Virus record (IMG/VR): IMGVR_UViG_3300032562_000153
Location: 1-26,841 of that record
Length of the DNA: 26,841 nt
Reading direction: 5' to 3' (one strand)
Origin: a virus
In this document: positions 1-6,764 of the stretch, piece by piece
Position numbering within the stretch: position 1 is the stretch's first letter
How the letters are laid out: each line of letters opens with the position of its first letter
The notes under the pieces: generated by a model
The model's database searches: none
Told to the model about the DNA's origin: nothing
Seen by the model: only the letters and a program-made list of their open reading frames with translations
Program-made: the position numbers and the translations under genes

Positions 1-830
1 TTAAGGCTAGTACCACCTTGTGGACCTGCTATAGAAGCAAATTTGGCACGTGCTTGACCTATTGACATCATAGTTAGAGCATAGGCATAGTCTTGGATCC
101 ATGGGAATGTCATAGGATCATTTAATAACATAATATCCGGTTTATAGTTTTCAACCCACAGCAATACACTTTCAAATTGGAAACTATCAGAATTATTGCC
201 TGTATCACCAGCATAACCAAATGGCATTTTACGAACAATAGTTAGTTTCTTAGTAACCTTGTTCCATGTAAAGTTCATGTAACCACCAAACATAGTCATA
301 GCTAGCTTTTGATAGTCAACAAACAGTTCGTAGTTTGTTAAACCGCCAACACGACCAGCAACTAACATATAAGTGTTTAGATAACCAGAGCTGAATGGCT
401 CAAATTGACTAGCTGTTGTACCAGATACCGATCCAATACCACGACGGAAGATCTGTCTAACGTTCATAATATAGTTAGGTAGGATATATTCTTGTGTTTC
501 TGGTTGTAGATCTAAGAAAGCGTAACTTTCTTCTGTTGCGTTTGAACTGCGCTGACGATAACGGATAAGAGCTTGTTTAATACCCATGTCAAAGTGTTCT
601 TTGTCGGCTTCAACATCAATCATACCATAACCTAAACGTAGACGTATATAATCAATAATATCGTTTTGTAGATTTGATACGGTAGTTAACTGTGCTTGTA
701 GGTTAGCATCAAACGCAATATGCCCTGCGCCTGTGCCCGTAGACGGATTATAAAGACTGTCTGTTATAACACTAAGATTAGGTGTTAAGGTATCTGTAGT
801 TGACGAAACATTTGCTGGTATTAAAGACAT
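1..830 (-). CDS. Neck protein, gp13-like (3' end outside window)
   Basis: The first 276 codons are visible and the frame is still open at the window edge. The segment around residues 55-75 (DYIRLRLGYGMIDVEAD) followed by a helix with ALIRYRQR, then FLDLQPETQEYILP and VRQIFRRGIG, has the layout of T4 gp13-type neck proteins (T4 gp13 is 309 residues). The last visible residues are AGPQGGTSL. In T4 this protein helps seal the filled head and joins the tail. The start is set by AGGA eight bases before ATG. A late promoter lies 22 bases upstream, inside a perfect hairpin that would mask this ribosome-binding site in longer transcripts. Unusually, it lies on the opposite strand to the gp14 and gp15-like genes. 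Family assignment is from remembered motif pattern, not a search. Confidence 0.62.
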   Translation of the reverse strand, partial: MSLIPANVSSTTDTLTPNLSVITDSLYNPSTGTGAGHIAFDANLQAQLTTVSNLQNDIIDYIRLRLGYGMIDVEADKEHFDMGIKQALIRYRQRSSNATEESYAFLDLQPETQEYILPNYIMNVRQIFRRGIGSVSGTTASQFEPFSSGYLNTYMLVAGRVGGLTNYELFVDYQKLAMTMFGGYMNFTWNKVTKKLTIVRKMPFGYAGDTGNNSDSFQFESVLLWVENYKPDIMLLNDPMTFPWIQDYAYALTMMSIGQARAKFASIAGPQGGTSL

Positions 831-833
831 TTA

Positions 834-877
834 AATTATCCTGTTGTCAAGTATTTATCGTCAACAACAGGATAATT
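834..877 (-). promoter_or_regulatory. Perfect 14-bp hairpin masking the gp13 ribosome-binding site
   Basis: The arms at 834-847 and 864-877 are perfect reverse complements (AATTATCCTGTTGT / ACAACAGGATAATT) around a 16-base loop. Read on the minus strand, the downstream arm contains the AGGA of the gp13-like gene. RNA reading through from the upstream unknown gene would fold this arm away; RNA started in the loop would lack the first arm. There is no U-run after the stem, so it does not look like an intrinsic terminator. Confidence 0.82.
852..859 (-). promoter_or_regulatory. T4-type late promoter for the gp13-like gene
   Basis: The minus strand reads GATAAATA, one base from the T4 late consensus TATAAATA. 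Applying T4 spacing, the start site falls near 846, giving a leader of about 16 bases with AGGA. The motif lies in the loop of the 834-877 hairpin. Confidence 0.7.
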
Positions 878-881
878 TTGT

Positions 882-2090
882 TTATGCTACTTTCAGTAAG
901 ATCGTATCTTCGTTGATACGTCCGTTAAGTTTAACTTCTGTAGTTTTGATATTTTCTAAAAACTTGCGCAATTCAACTTTACTAGCTGACATAAACTCTT
1001 TAAGTTGTACTTCAGGTTTACGAATAGTCTTTTGTGTGCTTTTGATATCATTGTATCCTGTAATAGTAGTGCCTTTAACATTTAACGCACCTCCCATTTC
1101 TTCAGCAACATAACGACCAAGTTTACGTGTTTTAACATTGTAAACCCACAATACCTGTGCGCCAATAATGTCTACAGGGCTAACACTCACTAATTTAAGT
1201 GTAGTATCATTCTTTAGATATTTAAGTTTGGCAACAAGTTTTTCTTTTTGCGGAGGTTTACGTACACTTGCTTTCTTAGTTGCTCGTTTAACCTGTCCAT
1301 ATTGAGCGAAACCATCAAACAATGCTGTATAGAAAGCTTCTAAACGTTTGTAGTCAGCTGTTTTAAGGTGTGCGTAAGCATCAACTGTGTCTTCATCCTT
1401 GCTAGTTTTTGCCGCAAGGAACTCTGCGCGGCTACGTTCAAACGGTGCTAGTATTCTAGCTAGTGTTGCCGGTGCTACACTTTTAGCTAACAAATATTCA
1501 TATGCTTTTGGATCTACAGTTTTACCTTTAAACAAATCATCTTCTAATTCTAAGAAATGTAGTTGGTGCTTGTCTGCTATAGCATTCATACGATCTTGTA
1601 TTGTAGGTACCTTTACGTCAATCTTAGGTGCCTTTACATCAGCTTTCACTGGCTCTTCATCTTCTGCCAATTCTTCTTGTAGCCGGATAACTTTCTTTAC
1701 AGTAGCTAACAAGTATTCTACATGACGATCACGTAAGGGCATACCTTGTGTATGTGCTTTAATAATAGCGCAGGCAGTAAATGGCGTTAGGCCATCTTTG
1801 GTTTTGGCATAGTAGTCAATGGTTTCTTTGTCTAATTGATGGTACACACTGTCTTTACCTTGATGTTTACGCAACCATTCTACAAAATATTTTTTTAGAT
1901 CTTTTACACTGTAATAATAATTGTAGTAACGCATGGCTTTACGGAAGGTATGATCAAATTCTTCTTCAGTAAATAGCAAAGCACGTTCTGTATCCCACAC
2001 TGGCTCTGTGCCTGTGTACTTTTCATCTAAGAAAATAGGATCTTTAGTTACTTTAGCTTTCTTCTTTGCGCCATCAATCTTAATTGCCAT
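882..2090 (-). CDS. Hypothetical protein, 402 aa, end of putative early cassette
   Basis: I do not recognise a function. The protein is lysine-rich with a basic N-terminus (KIDGAKKKAKVTKD). An aromatic helical stretch with YYNYYYSVKDLKKYF lies near residues 54-68, and a charged Lys/Pro linker (KADVKAPKIDVKVP, about 149-162) is followed by further predicted helices and a more beta-like C-terminal third. Proteins of this general look occur in marine T4-like genomes, but I cannot name a role. AGGA about nine bases before ATG supports the start, and its first codons overlap the stop of the 54-residue gene upstream. It is probably transcribed from the sigma-70 promoter at 2705-2733. Its stop codon lies five bases before the gp13 hairpin. 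Confidence 0.85.
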   Translation of the reverse strand: MAIKIDGAKKKAKVTKDPIFLDEKYTGTEPVWDTERALLFTEEEFDHTFRKAMRYYNYYYSVKDLKKYFVEWLRKHQGKDSVYHQLDKETIDYYAKTKDGLTPFTACAIIKAHTQGMPLRDRHVEYLLATVKKVIRLQEELAEDEEPVKADVKAPKIDVKVPTIQDRMNAIADKHQLHFLELEDDLFKGKTVDPKAYEYLLAKSVAPATLARILAPFERSRAEFLAAKTSKDEDTVDAYAHLKTADYKRLEAFYTALFDGFAQYGQVKRATKKASVRKPPQKEKLVAKLKYLKNDTTLKLVSVSPVDIIGAQVLWVYNVKTRKLGRYVAEEMGGALNVKGTTITGYNDIKSTQKTIRKPEVQLKEFMSASKVELRKFLENIKTTEVKLNGRINEDTILLKVA

Positions 2091-2244
2091 TTGTCATTTC
2101 CTTTTCTAACTCACGTTTAACCATTTTGTATGCTGTCTTATCGTATATATCCATGTCATCCCATTCACTGTTAATTTGCGCTAGGGCTTTCCAAAGATCA
2201 CGATTGTAAAATTGTACTGCTGAGTACGCTTCTTCTATAGTCAT
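2080..2244 (-). CDS. Small hypothetical protein, 54 aa
   Basis: The reading frame runs from ATG at 2244 to TAA at 2080-2082 and overlaps the start of the 402-residue gene by 11 bases, a typical coupling arrangement in phage operons. The product begins MTIEEAYSAVQFYNRDLWKA and is acidic then basic, with a likely helical C-terminus (MVKRELEKEM). The Shine-Dalgarno sequence is weak. I recognise no family. It is supported by its tight packing between two co-directional genes with no other coding solution for this stretch. Confidence 0.6.
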   Translation of the reverse strand: MTIEEAYSAVQFYNRDLWKALAQINSEWDDMDIYDKTAYKMVKRELEKEMTNGN

Positions 2245-2252
2245 AATTAACA

Positions 2253-2426
2253 TTATTTTTGTAGTGTGTATTTAATTAAAATATTTTTTGCTTCTGTAAC
2301 ATCAGTAATAGGTTCTAACTTATCTAATGTAATTAGTTCATTATGTAGATTAATAGTGCGTTGTGCTTGATATAATCTATTATATTTCCCATCCGGATAA
2401 GATGGCTGTGTCCAAGAGTGTTTCAT
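2253..2426 (-). CDS. Small hypothetical protein, 57 aa
   Basis: The frame runs from ATG at 2426 to TAA at 2253-2255. The product begins MKHSWTQPSYPDGKYNRLYQ and ends in a Lys-containing helix-like tail. The start lies two bases after the stop of the 89-residue gene, with GGGG upstream. The next gene starts eight bases further on. I recognise no family. Its position in an unbroken chain of four co-directional genes is the main evidence that it is real. Confidence 0.6.
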   Translation of the reverse strand: MKHSWTQPSYPDGKYNRLYQAQRTINLHNELITLDKLEPITDVTEAKNILIKYTLQK

Positions 2427-2428
2427 TT

Positions 2429-2698
2429 TTACCCCGCAAGTAGAACAGCAAATGTCATCATACGTTCATAGTTTGCTATCTCTTCGTTGACTTTGTCAAC
2501 CAGTTCTTTATGTAATCTGGTTTGCTTACCCAATCTGCGGCAGTTAATTTCTTCTTTACTTACATCTTGTACCATTAATCCAATATTATGACTGATGTTC
2601 CACATTTCGTGACTATATCGTTTCATAGTACGTATAGGTGCTTCTATACGTTGCTGTACTGTAGACCAATCCATACTTGTTTGTATCTTATTTTCCAT
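2429..2698 (-). CDS. Hypothetical protein, 89 aa, first gene of putative early cassette
   Basis: I recognise no family. The protein is small, probably mostly helical and mildly basic, with two cysteine-free halves around an NCRRLGKQTRLHKEL segment and a hydrophobic end (FAVLLAG). Its ATG is exactly where transcription would begin from the consensus sigma-70 promoter at 2705-2733, so it may be translated from a leaderless mRNA. The alternative is an internal start at Met9 (2674), but no clear Shine-Dalgarno sequence precedes either. It heads the chain 2429-2698, 2253-2426, 2080-2244, 882-2090. Confidence 0.75.
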   Translation of the reverse strand: MENKIQTSMDWSTVQQRIEAPIRTMKRYSHEMWNISHNIGLMVQDVSKEEINCRRLGKQTRLHKELVDKVNEEIANYERMMTFAVLLAG

Positions 2699-2704
2699 TT
2701 TTGT

Positions 2705-2733
2705 ATTATACTATCTATTTGGCTAGTTGTCAA
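2705..2733 (-). promoter_or_regulatory. Consensus sigma-70 promoter, putative early
   Basis: The minus strand has TTGACA (2728-2733), a 17-base spacer and TATAAT (2705-2710), a perfect match to the bacterial housekeeping consensus in both boxes and spacing. The predicted start site is 2698, the A of the downstream ATG. The -35 box is four bases from a divergent late promoter. Confidence 0.85.
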
Positions 2734-2737
2734 TCAC

Positions 2738-2745
2738 GATAAATA
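2738..2745 (+). promoter_or_regulatory. T4-type late promoter for gp14
   Basis: GATAAATA on the plus strand. By T4 spacing, transcription would start near 2751, giving a leader of about 16 bases that contains AGGA seven bases before the gp14 ATG. No hairpin masks the site, which fits the lack of any upstream co-directional gene. Confidence 0.7.
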
Positions 2746-2766
2746 TACAAACAGTAGGAATTTTTA

Positions 2767-4194
2767 ATGCCACGTTTAAGTTTATACAAACCCGAAAAGG
2801 GCAGAGACGACAATTATATTAGTAAGATTATGCACGAGATGTTTACCGTTGGTGGCGTTGATGTGTATACTCACAAATATCTAGGTCCTCTTGCTCAGCC
2901 CAATGTTAGTGCCACTGAGCCTGGTAATACTAGTCCACTAAGCACAGGCATTACGGGTATTCAAGATTTACTATTCTTAGAAAACCGTGATCGCAAGTAT
3001 GATACATCAGTGTATACTATGCGTTGTGTTTATCGTGTAAATGATAATGATTTTGATCTTACACAGTTTGGACTATTTCTAACTGGCGATACTATGTTTG
3101 CCACGTTCCACTACCAAGACATGGTAGAAATTTTAGGTCGCAAACTTATGGTAGGTGATGTATTAGAATTGCCTAATTTAATTGATTACTATCCTTTAGA
3201 TGAAGGTATTTCTGCTGCGCTCAAACGTTTTTATGTTGTACAAGATGCTAGTCGTAGTTCAGAAGGTTTTGCCGCAACTTGGTGGCCTCATCTATGGCGT
3301 GTTAAACTACAACCACTAGTAGACAGTCAAGAATACAAAGATATTCTTAATAACTTACCTGCTACCGACAGTGGCGATAATAATAATACATTAGGTCAAG
3401 TTTTGAGTACATATAACAAATATATTGCGATTAATGATGCTGTTGTTAGTCGTGCCGAGCAAGATGTACCTGAAAGCGGATATGATACCTCAGCTATATA
3501 CACTGAAGCTGTTGATGCCAACGGCAACCCAATTGACCCCGGTGCGTTAGATGCTAGCAATGTATTAGATGATGCCAGTGATGTTAAGAATGATGCCAGC
3601 GCACAAACTTTAACATCAGCACAGAAAGTAGAAGGATACTTAACCGGAGATGGTTTGCCACCTAATGGGGCTACTGTTGCGGCTGGTATTAGTTTCCCTG
3701 TAGTGCCTAAATTAGGTCAGTACTATCTACGTTTAGATTTTACACCTAATAGACTATTCCGTTATGATGGCACTCGTTGGGTCAAAGTAGAGGACGCTGT
3801 GAGAACTAATTTAACACCAGGATCAACTAACACCACACAATTAAGTGGATTTATTAATGATACTAATAAATTCATGAGCAATAGTATTGCTTGGGACGCT
3901 ATACGTATCAGTAGCAACTATACTCCGGGAGCTAACTCCTTTACAAGTTCGTTTAATATTACATCAGGTGTTATTATTACTAACGTATTGTATTCGAGTA
4001 CTTATGGAGTACAAACTTCATTAAATGAAATACCAATCACTAATACACTAGCAAATGCTAGCGGTAATTTGAGTATCACTGTTGCTAATACCTACAATGT
4101 AGGTGACCTATTACAATATAATGTGTATACTCATGTGATTAACGAAAGACAAGGTCTAAGCAAGGCTCTAAGACCATCAGCGGATAACTTATAA
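2767..4194 (+). CDS. 14: Neck protein gp14-like
   Basis: The N-terminal part matches what I remember of marine T4-like gp14: MPRLSLYKPEKG at the start, MHEMFTVGGVDVYTHKYLGP (about 22-41), IQDLLFLENRDRKYD, FDLTQFGLFL, GRKLMVGDVLELPNL and TWWPHLWRVKLQPLVDSQEY (near 180). T4 gp14 sits in the neck and, with gp13, attaches tails to filled heads. At 475 residues this protein is much longer than T4 gp14 (256). The extra C-terminal half contains a short module ending FRYDGTRWVKVED, of the kind found in phage fibre and neck decorations, then a beta-rich end. Its stop overlaps the start of the next gene as TAATG, so the two are coupled. Confidence 0.75.
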   Translation: MPRLSLYKPEKGRDDNYISKIMHEMFTVGGVDVYTHKYLGPLAQPNVSATEPGNTSPLSTGITGIQDLLFLENRDRKYDTSVYTMRCVYRVNDNDFDLTQFGLFLTGDTMFATFHYQDMVEILGRKLMVGDVLELPNLIDYYPLDEGISAALKRFYVVQDASRSSEGFAATWWPHLWRVKLQPLVDSQEYKDILNNLPATDSGDNNNTLGQVLSTYNKYIAINDAVVSRAEQDVPESGYDTSAIYTEAVDANGNPIDPGALDASNVLDDASDVKNDASAQTLTSAQKVEGYLTGDGLPPNGATVAAGISFPVVPKLGQYYLRLDFTPNRLFRYDGTRWVKVEDAVRTNLTPGSTNTTQLSGFINDTNKFMSNSIAWDAIRISSNYTPGANSFTSSFNITSGVIITNVLYSSTYGVQTSLNEIPITNTLANASGNLSITVANTYNVGDLLQYNVYTHVINERQGLSKALRPSADNL

Positions 4195-5615
4195 TGGTAG
4201 CAAGTCAACAATTTTTTTATGATGGGCAAATTGAACGCTTTTTAGCACAATTTATTCGTATGGTCAGTGGCTTCCAAGTTGAGTTTGGTGCTGATCGAGA
4301 TGGTAATCAAACCCTACAGCGTGTACCAGTATACTATGGTGATGGTAGTAGACAAGTTGCTACTATTATTACGCAAAACTCAGCACCTAATACCTTACCA
4401 GTGGTTCCTGCTATGACTGTGTATATTTCTGCAGTTACCTACGATAAAGAACGTATTCAAGATCCTACATTTGTTGGCACAATGAATATTCGTGAACGCT
4501 ACTACAACGAACAAACACAAGAATACGAAAATCGTCAAGGCAATGCTTTTACTATCGAACGCTTGATGCCTGTTCCTTATACCTTAGAACTTAAGTTAGA
4601 TATATGGACTAGCAACACTAAACAAAAATTACAATTAATAGAACAGTTACAAGTATTGTTTAATCCAGCAATGGAAATTCAATCAACAGATAATTATATT
4701 GATTGGACTAGCCTTAGTTACGTTTTACTTGATAGTATTAACTGGAGTAGTCGTACTGTTCCAATCGGCACAGACAATCCAATTGATGTTGCTACTATGT
4801 CATTTAAATTACCTGTTTGGATAAGCCCACCTGCCAAAGTTAAAAAACTTGGAGTTATACAAAAGATCATTGCTAATATACATAACAGCGACGGCGACTT
4901 AAGTGATGCTATATTAAATGACGATAACCTATTAGGAGCTAGACAGTATTTTACTCCAATGATGTATGGAGTACTATTAATAGGTAATACATTAACCTTG
5001 TTAAAATCTAGCGAAGTAGAAAACCCACGAGATATCAACGGAGAGAGTATAGCACAAACTCCAGTCAAAGTAGGTACACAAGACATTTGGCGCAAATTAA
5101 TCAATGTCTACGGTGAATTAAATAATGGAGTTAGTCAGGTCAGACTACTACAAGAAGATGGTATTACCGAAGTCATTGGTACTGTGACCTACCATCCAAC
5201 AGACGATACTCTATTGATTTTTAATGTAGACGTCGATACTACTCCTACCAATTCCTTACAACCAATTAATGCTATCATTGACCCTACTAAGTCAAGTATC
5301 ACTACAGCAATTACTCAACCTAGTAGTGGAACACGCTACTTAATATTAAATCCAATTGGTAGTTTTAATAATCCACCAGGAACAGGTCCTGCGCTATGGC
5401 GAGGCACAGATGGAGTTGATATTGTAGCCAATGCCAATGACATTATACAATACACAGGCAGTCATTGGGTAGTTTCATTTGACAGTCAGGCCAATGATAC
5501 GCTACAATATGTAAGTAATCTAACCACAGGCACTCAATATAAATGGTTTCAACAACAATGGGCGAAAAGTTGGGAAGGCGAGTACAAAGAAGGTCTATGG
5601 ACCTTGGTCATATAG
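4194..5615 (+). CDS. Tail completion / sheath stabiliser protein, gp15-like
   Basis: The N-terminal 230 residues have the pattern I associate with the marine T4-like protein following gp14: FFYDGQIERFLAQFIRMVSG, a strand-turn VPVYYGD, ERIQDPTFVG, ERLMPVPYTLELKLDIWTSN and FKLPVWISPPAKVKKLG. In T4, gp15 caps the tail tube and sheath and binds the neck; a gp15-like role fits the gene order. From about residue 240 the chain becomes a separate beta-rich region, with a C-terminal module containing LWRGTDG, YTGSHWVVSF and QYKWFQQQW. The start overlaps the gp14 stop by one base. The last 19 bases overlap the Nudix gene. The exact T4 equivalent is less sure than for gp14. Confidence 0.6.
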   Translation: MVASQQFFYDGQIERFLAQFIRMVSGFQVEFGADRDGNQTLQRVPVYYGDGSRQVATIITQNSAPNTLPVVPAMTVYISAVTYDKERIQDPTFVGTMNIRERYYNEQTQEYENRQGNAFTIERLMPVPYTLELKLDIWTSNTKQKLQLIEQLQVLFNPAMEIQSTDNYIDWTSLSYVLLDSINWSSRTVPIGTDNPIDVATMSFKLPVWISPPAKVKKLGVIQKIIANIHNSDGDLSDAILNDDNLLGARQYFTPMMYGVLLIGNTLTLLKSSEVENPRDINGESIAQTPVKVGTQDIWRKLINVYGELNNGVSQVRLLQEDGITEVIGTVTYHPTDDTLLIFNVDVDTTPTNSLQPINAIIDPTKSSITTAITQPSSGTRYLILNPIGSFNNPPGTGPALWRGTDGVDIVANANDIIQYTGSHWVVSFDSQANDTLQYVSNLTTGTQYKWFQQQWAKSWEGEYKEGLWTLVI

Positions 5616-6025
5616 AAGGTGTAGGCGCTTTTATATACTGTACTTCAACTAAACGTTATCTTTTTCTATTACGCAATGGCGACAAATATGATGGTACTTG
5701 GGGTCTGGCGGGTGGTAAGATCGATCCAGGCGAGCATTTATTATCTAGTTTGAGTCGAGAATTAACTGAAGAACTAGGTTACAATTTCCGCAGTATTAAA
5801 GTCATTCCTTTAGAAAAATTTACCAGCGACAACGGCAAATTTATATATAATACTTTTTTAATTCCATTAGATGGCGAATTTATTCCGTTATTAAATGAAG
5901 AACATCGCGGGTATTGCTGGGTAGCCTTGGAAGATCATCCAAAACCCCTACATCCAGGAGTTTGGCGCACAATCAATTTTGATGTTATTATAGAAAAGAT
6001 TAAGACACTACAAGAAGTATTATAG
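5597..6025 (+). CDS. Nudix hydrolase
   Basis: A complete Nudix box is visible: GX5EX7REUXEEXGU is met by G40, E46, R54-E55-L56, E58-E59 and G61-Y62. These glutamates bind the metal that activates water to split a nucleoside diphosphate linked to another group. The 142-residue length is normal for a single-domain member. Flanking strands EGVGAFIYC and TWGLAGGK fit the fold. A longer frame to 5543 exists, but the ATG at 5597 is preceded by AAGG and gives a standard N-terminus; it overlaps the previous gene by 19 bases. T4 has its own Nudix enzyme (NudE), but substrate cannot be read here. NDP-sugar use would fit the neighbouring transferase-like gene, as a guess. Confidence 0.85.
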   Translation: MDLGHIEGVGAFIYCTSTKRYLFLLRNGDKYDGTWGLAGGKIDPGEHLLSSLSRELTEELGYNFRSIKVIPLEKFTSDNGKFIYNTFLIPLDGEFIPLLNEEHRGYCWVALEDHPKPLHPGVWRTINFDVIIEKIKTLQEVL

Positions 6026-6754
6026 ATCGCACTCTAATACAAAATCTCTAAAATTAATTTGTCTAAGATTCGAACAATATTTTAAAGTTTCTGGGAGTAG
6101 ATTTCTACCGTGTGGTGTAACCCAGACCCAATCAACATCATCATAGGCATCAAATAATGCTTTGCGATTGTCAATCCATTTAGTATCGTCAATATCGAGT
6201 TCACTAGGATCATATCCTTGCGTACCAGCATAGACATTCCAATTAGTAGTTTCAGTACTGTGGCCATCAAATCCTAATAGATAGATTTTTTTATGTTCAT
6301 CAAATGCGGCCAGATATGCCGCTGTTGTGCCAGCATCTACATAAGGATCATACGGTATTAGATAGAACTTATTTGGATATTCTAATAGATGTAGATTATT
6401 AGTATAGACAATATTATTTTGTATATAACTTGAACTGGCTATTTCAGTAACTATGCCACTACCTCTGGCTATTAAGAAATCAGGAGTAAAATCTCTATAT
6501 AGGGCATTACAGCCATAAGTTTGTACAGTATCTCTGCCCAACAAGCCGCTAGATTTTTTAAGATTGTTAAGGTCAAATCCTAATCTATTAGGGCCATTGC
6601 CAATGACTACAGCTCTATTAGATATTTGATTATTAGTTACAGCACTAGGTACTGTCTCAACTGTGTTTATCCAGCGTTGAAATTCATACTTACGTTCTGT
6701 AATAATTTCTTCGCCGGCATAGTATTGACGGTATTTTTTCTGTATGTTTGCCAT
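6020..6754 (-). CDS. DUF115 / GT42-like putative glycosyltransferase
   Basis: The core looks like a Rossmann-type sugar-nucleotide enzyme: AVVIGNGPN (about 48-56), YGCNALYRDF (80-89), DAGTTAAYLAA (140-150) and KIYLLGFDG (156-164). This spacing resembles the MptE-like DUF115 family and the family-42 sialyltransferases, which share a GNGPS loop, a CN-Y segment, a TSG-A helix and an IYLxGID strand. The C-terminal VWVTPHGRN may carry a functional histidine. No membrane segment or signal peptide is visible. It overlaps the Nudix gene end to end by six bases and lies 10 bases downstream of the giant fibre gene, with AGGT before its ATG. It might glycosylate virion fibres or host glycans; the reaction is inference. 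Confidence 0.55.
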   Translation of the reverse strand: MANIQKKYRQYYAGEEIITERKYEFQRWINTVETVPSAVTNNQISNRAVVIGNGPNRLGFDLNNLKKSSGLLGRDTVQTYGCNALYRDFTPDFLIARGSGIVTEIASSSYIQNNIVYTNNLHLLEYPNKFYLIPYDPYVDAGTTAAYLAAFDEHKKIYLLGFDGHSTETTNWNVYAGTQGYDPSELDIDDTKWIDNRKALFDAYDDVDWVWVTPHGRNLLPETLKYCSNLRQINFRDFVLECDL

Positions 6755-6764
6755 TGGTTACCTA

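Noticed and set aside
834-877. Hairpin as an intrinsic terminator of the early cassette
   Set aside because: No U-run follows the stem, the loop is 16 bases, and it contains a promoter and the next gene's ribosome-binding site.
5543-5596. Longer Nudix frame starting at 5543
   Set aside because: The added residues are the shadow of the upstream gene, and the ATG at 5597 has a ribosome-binding site and a standard Nudix N-terminus.
6082-6270. Small minus-strand frame within the transferase-like gene
   Set aside because: It is out of frame inside a well-supported gene and has no start signal.
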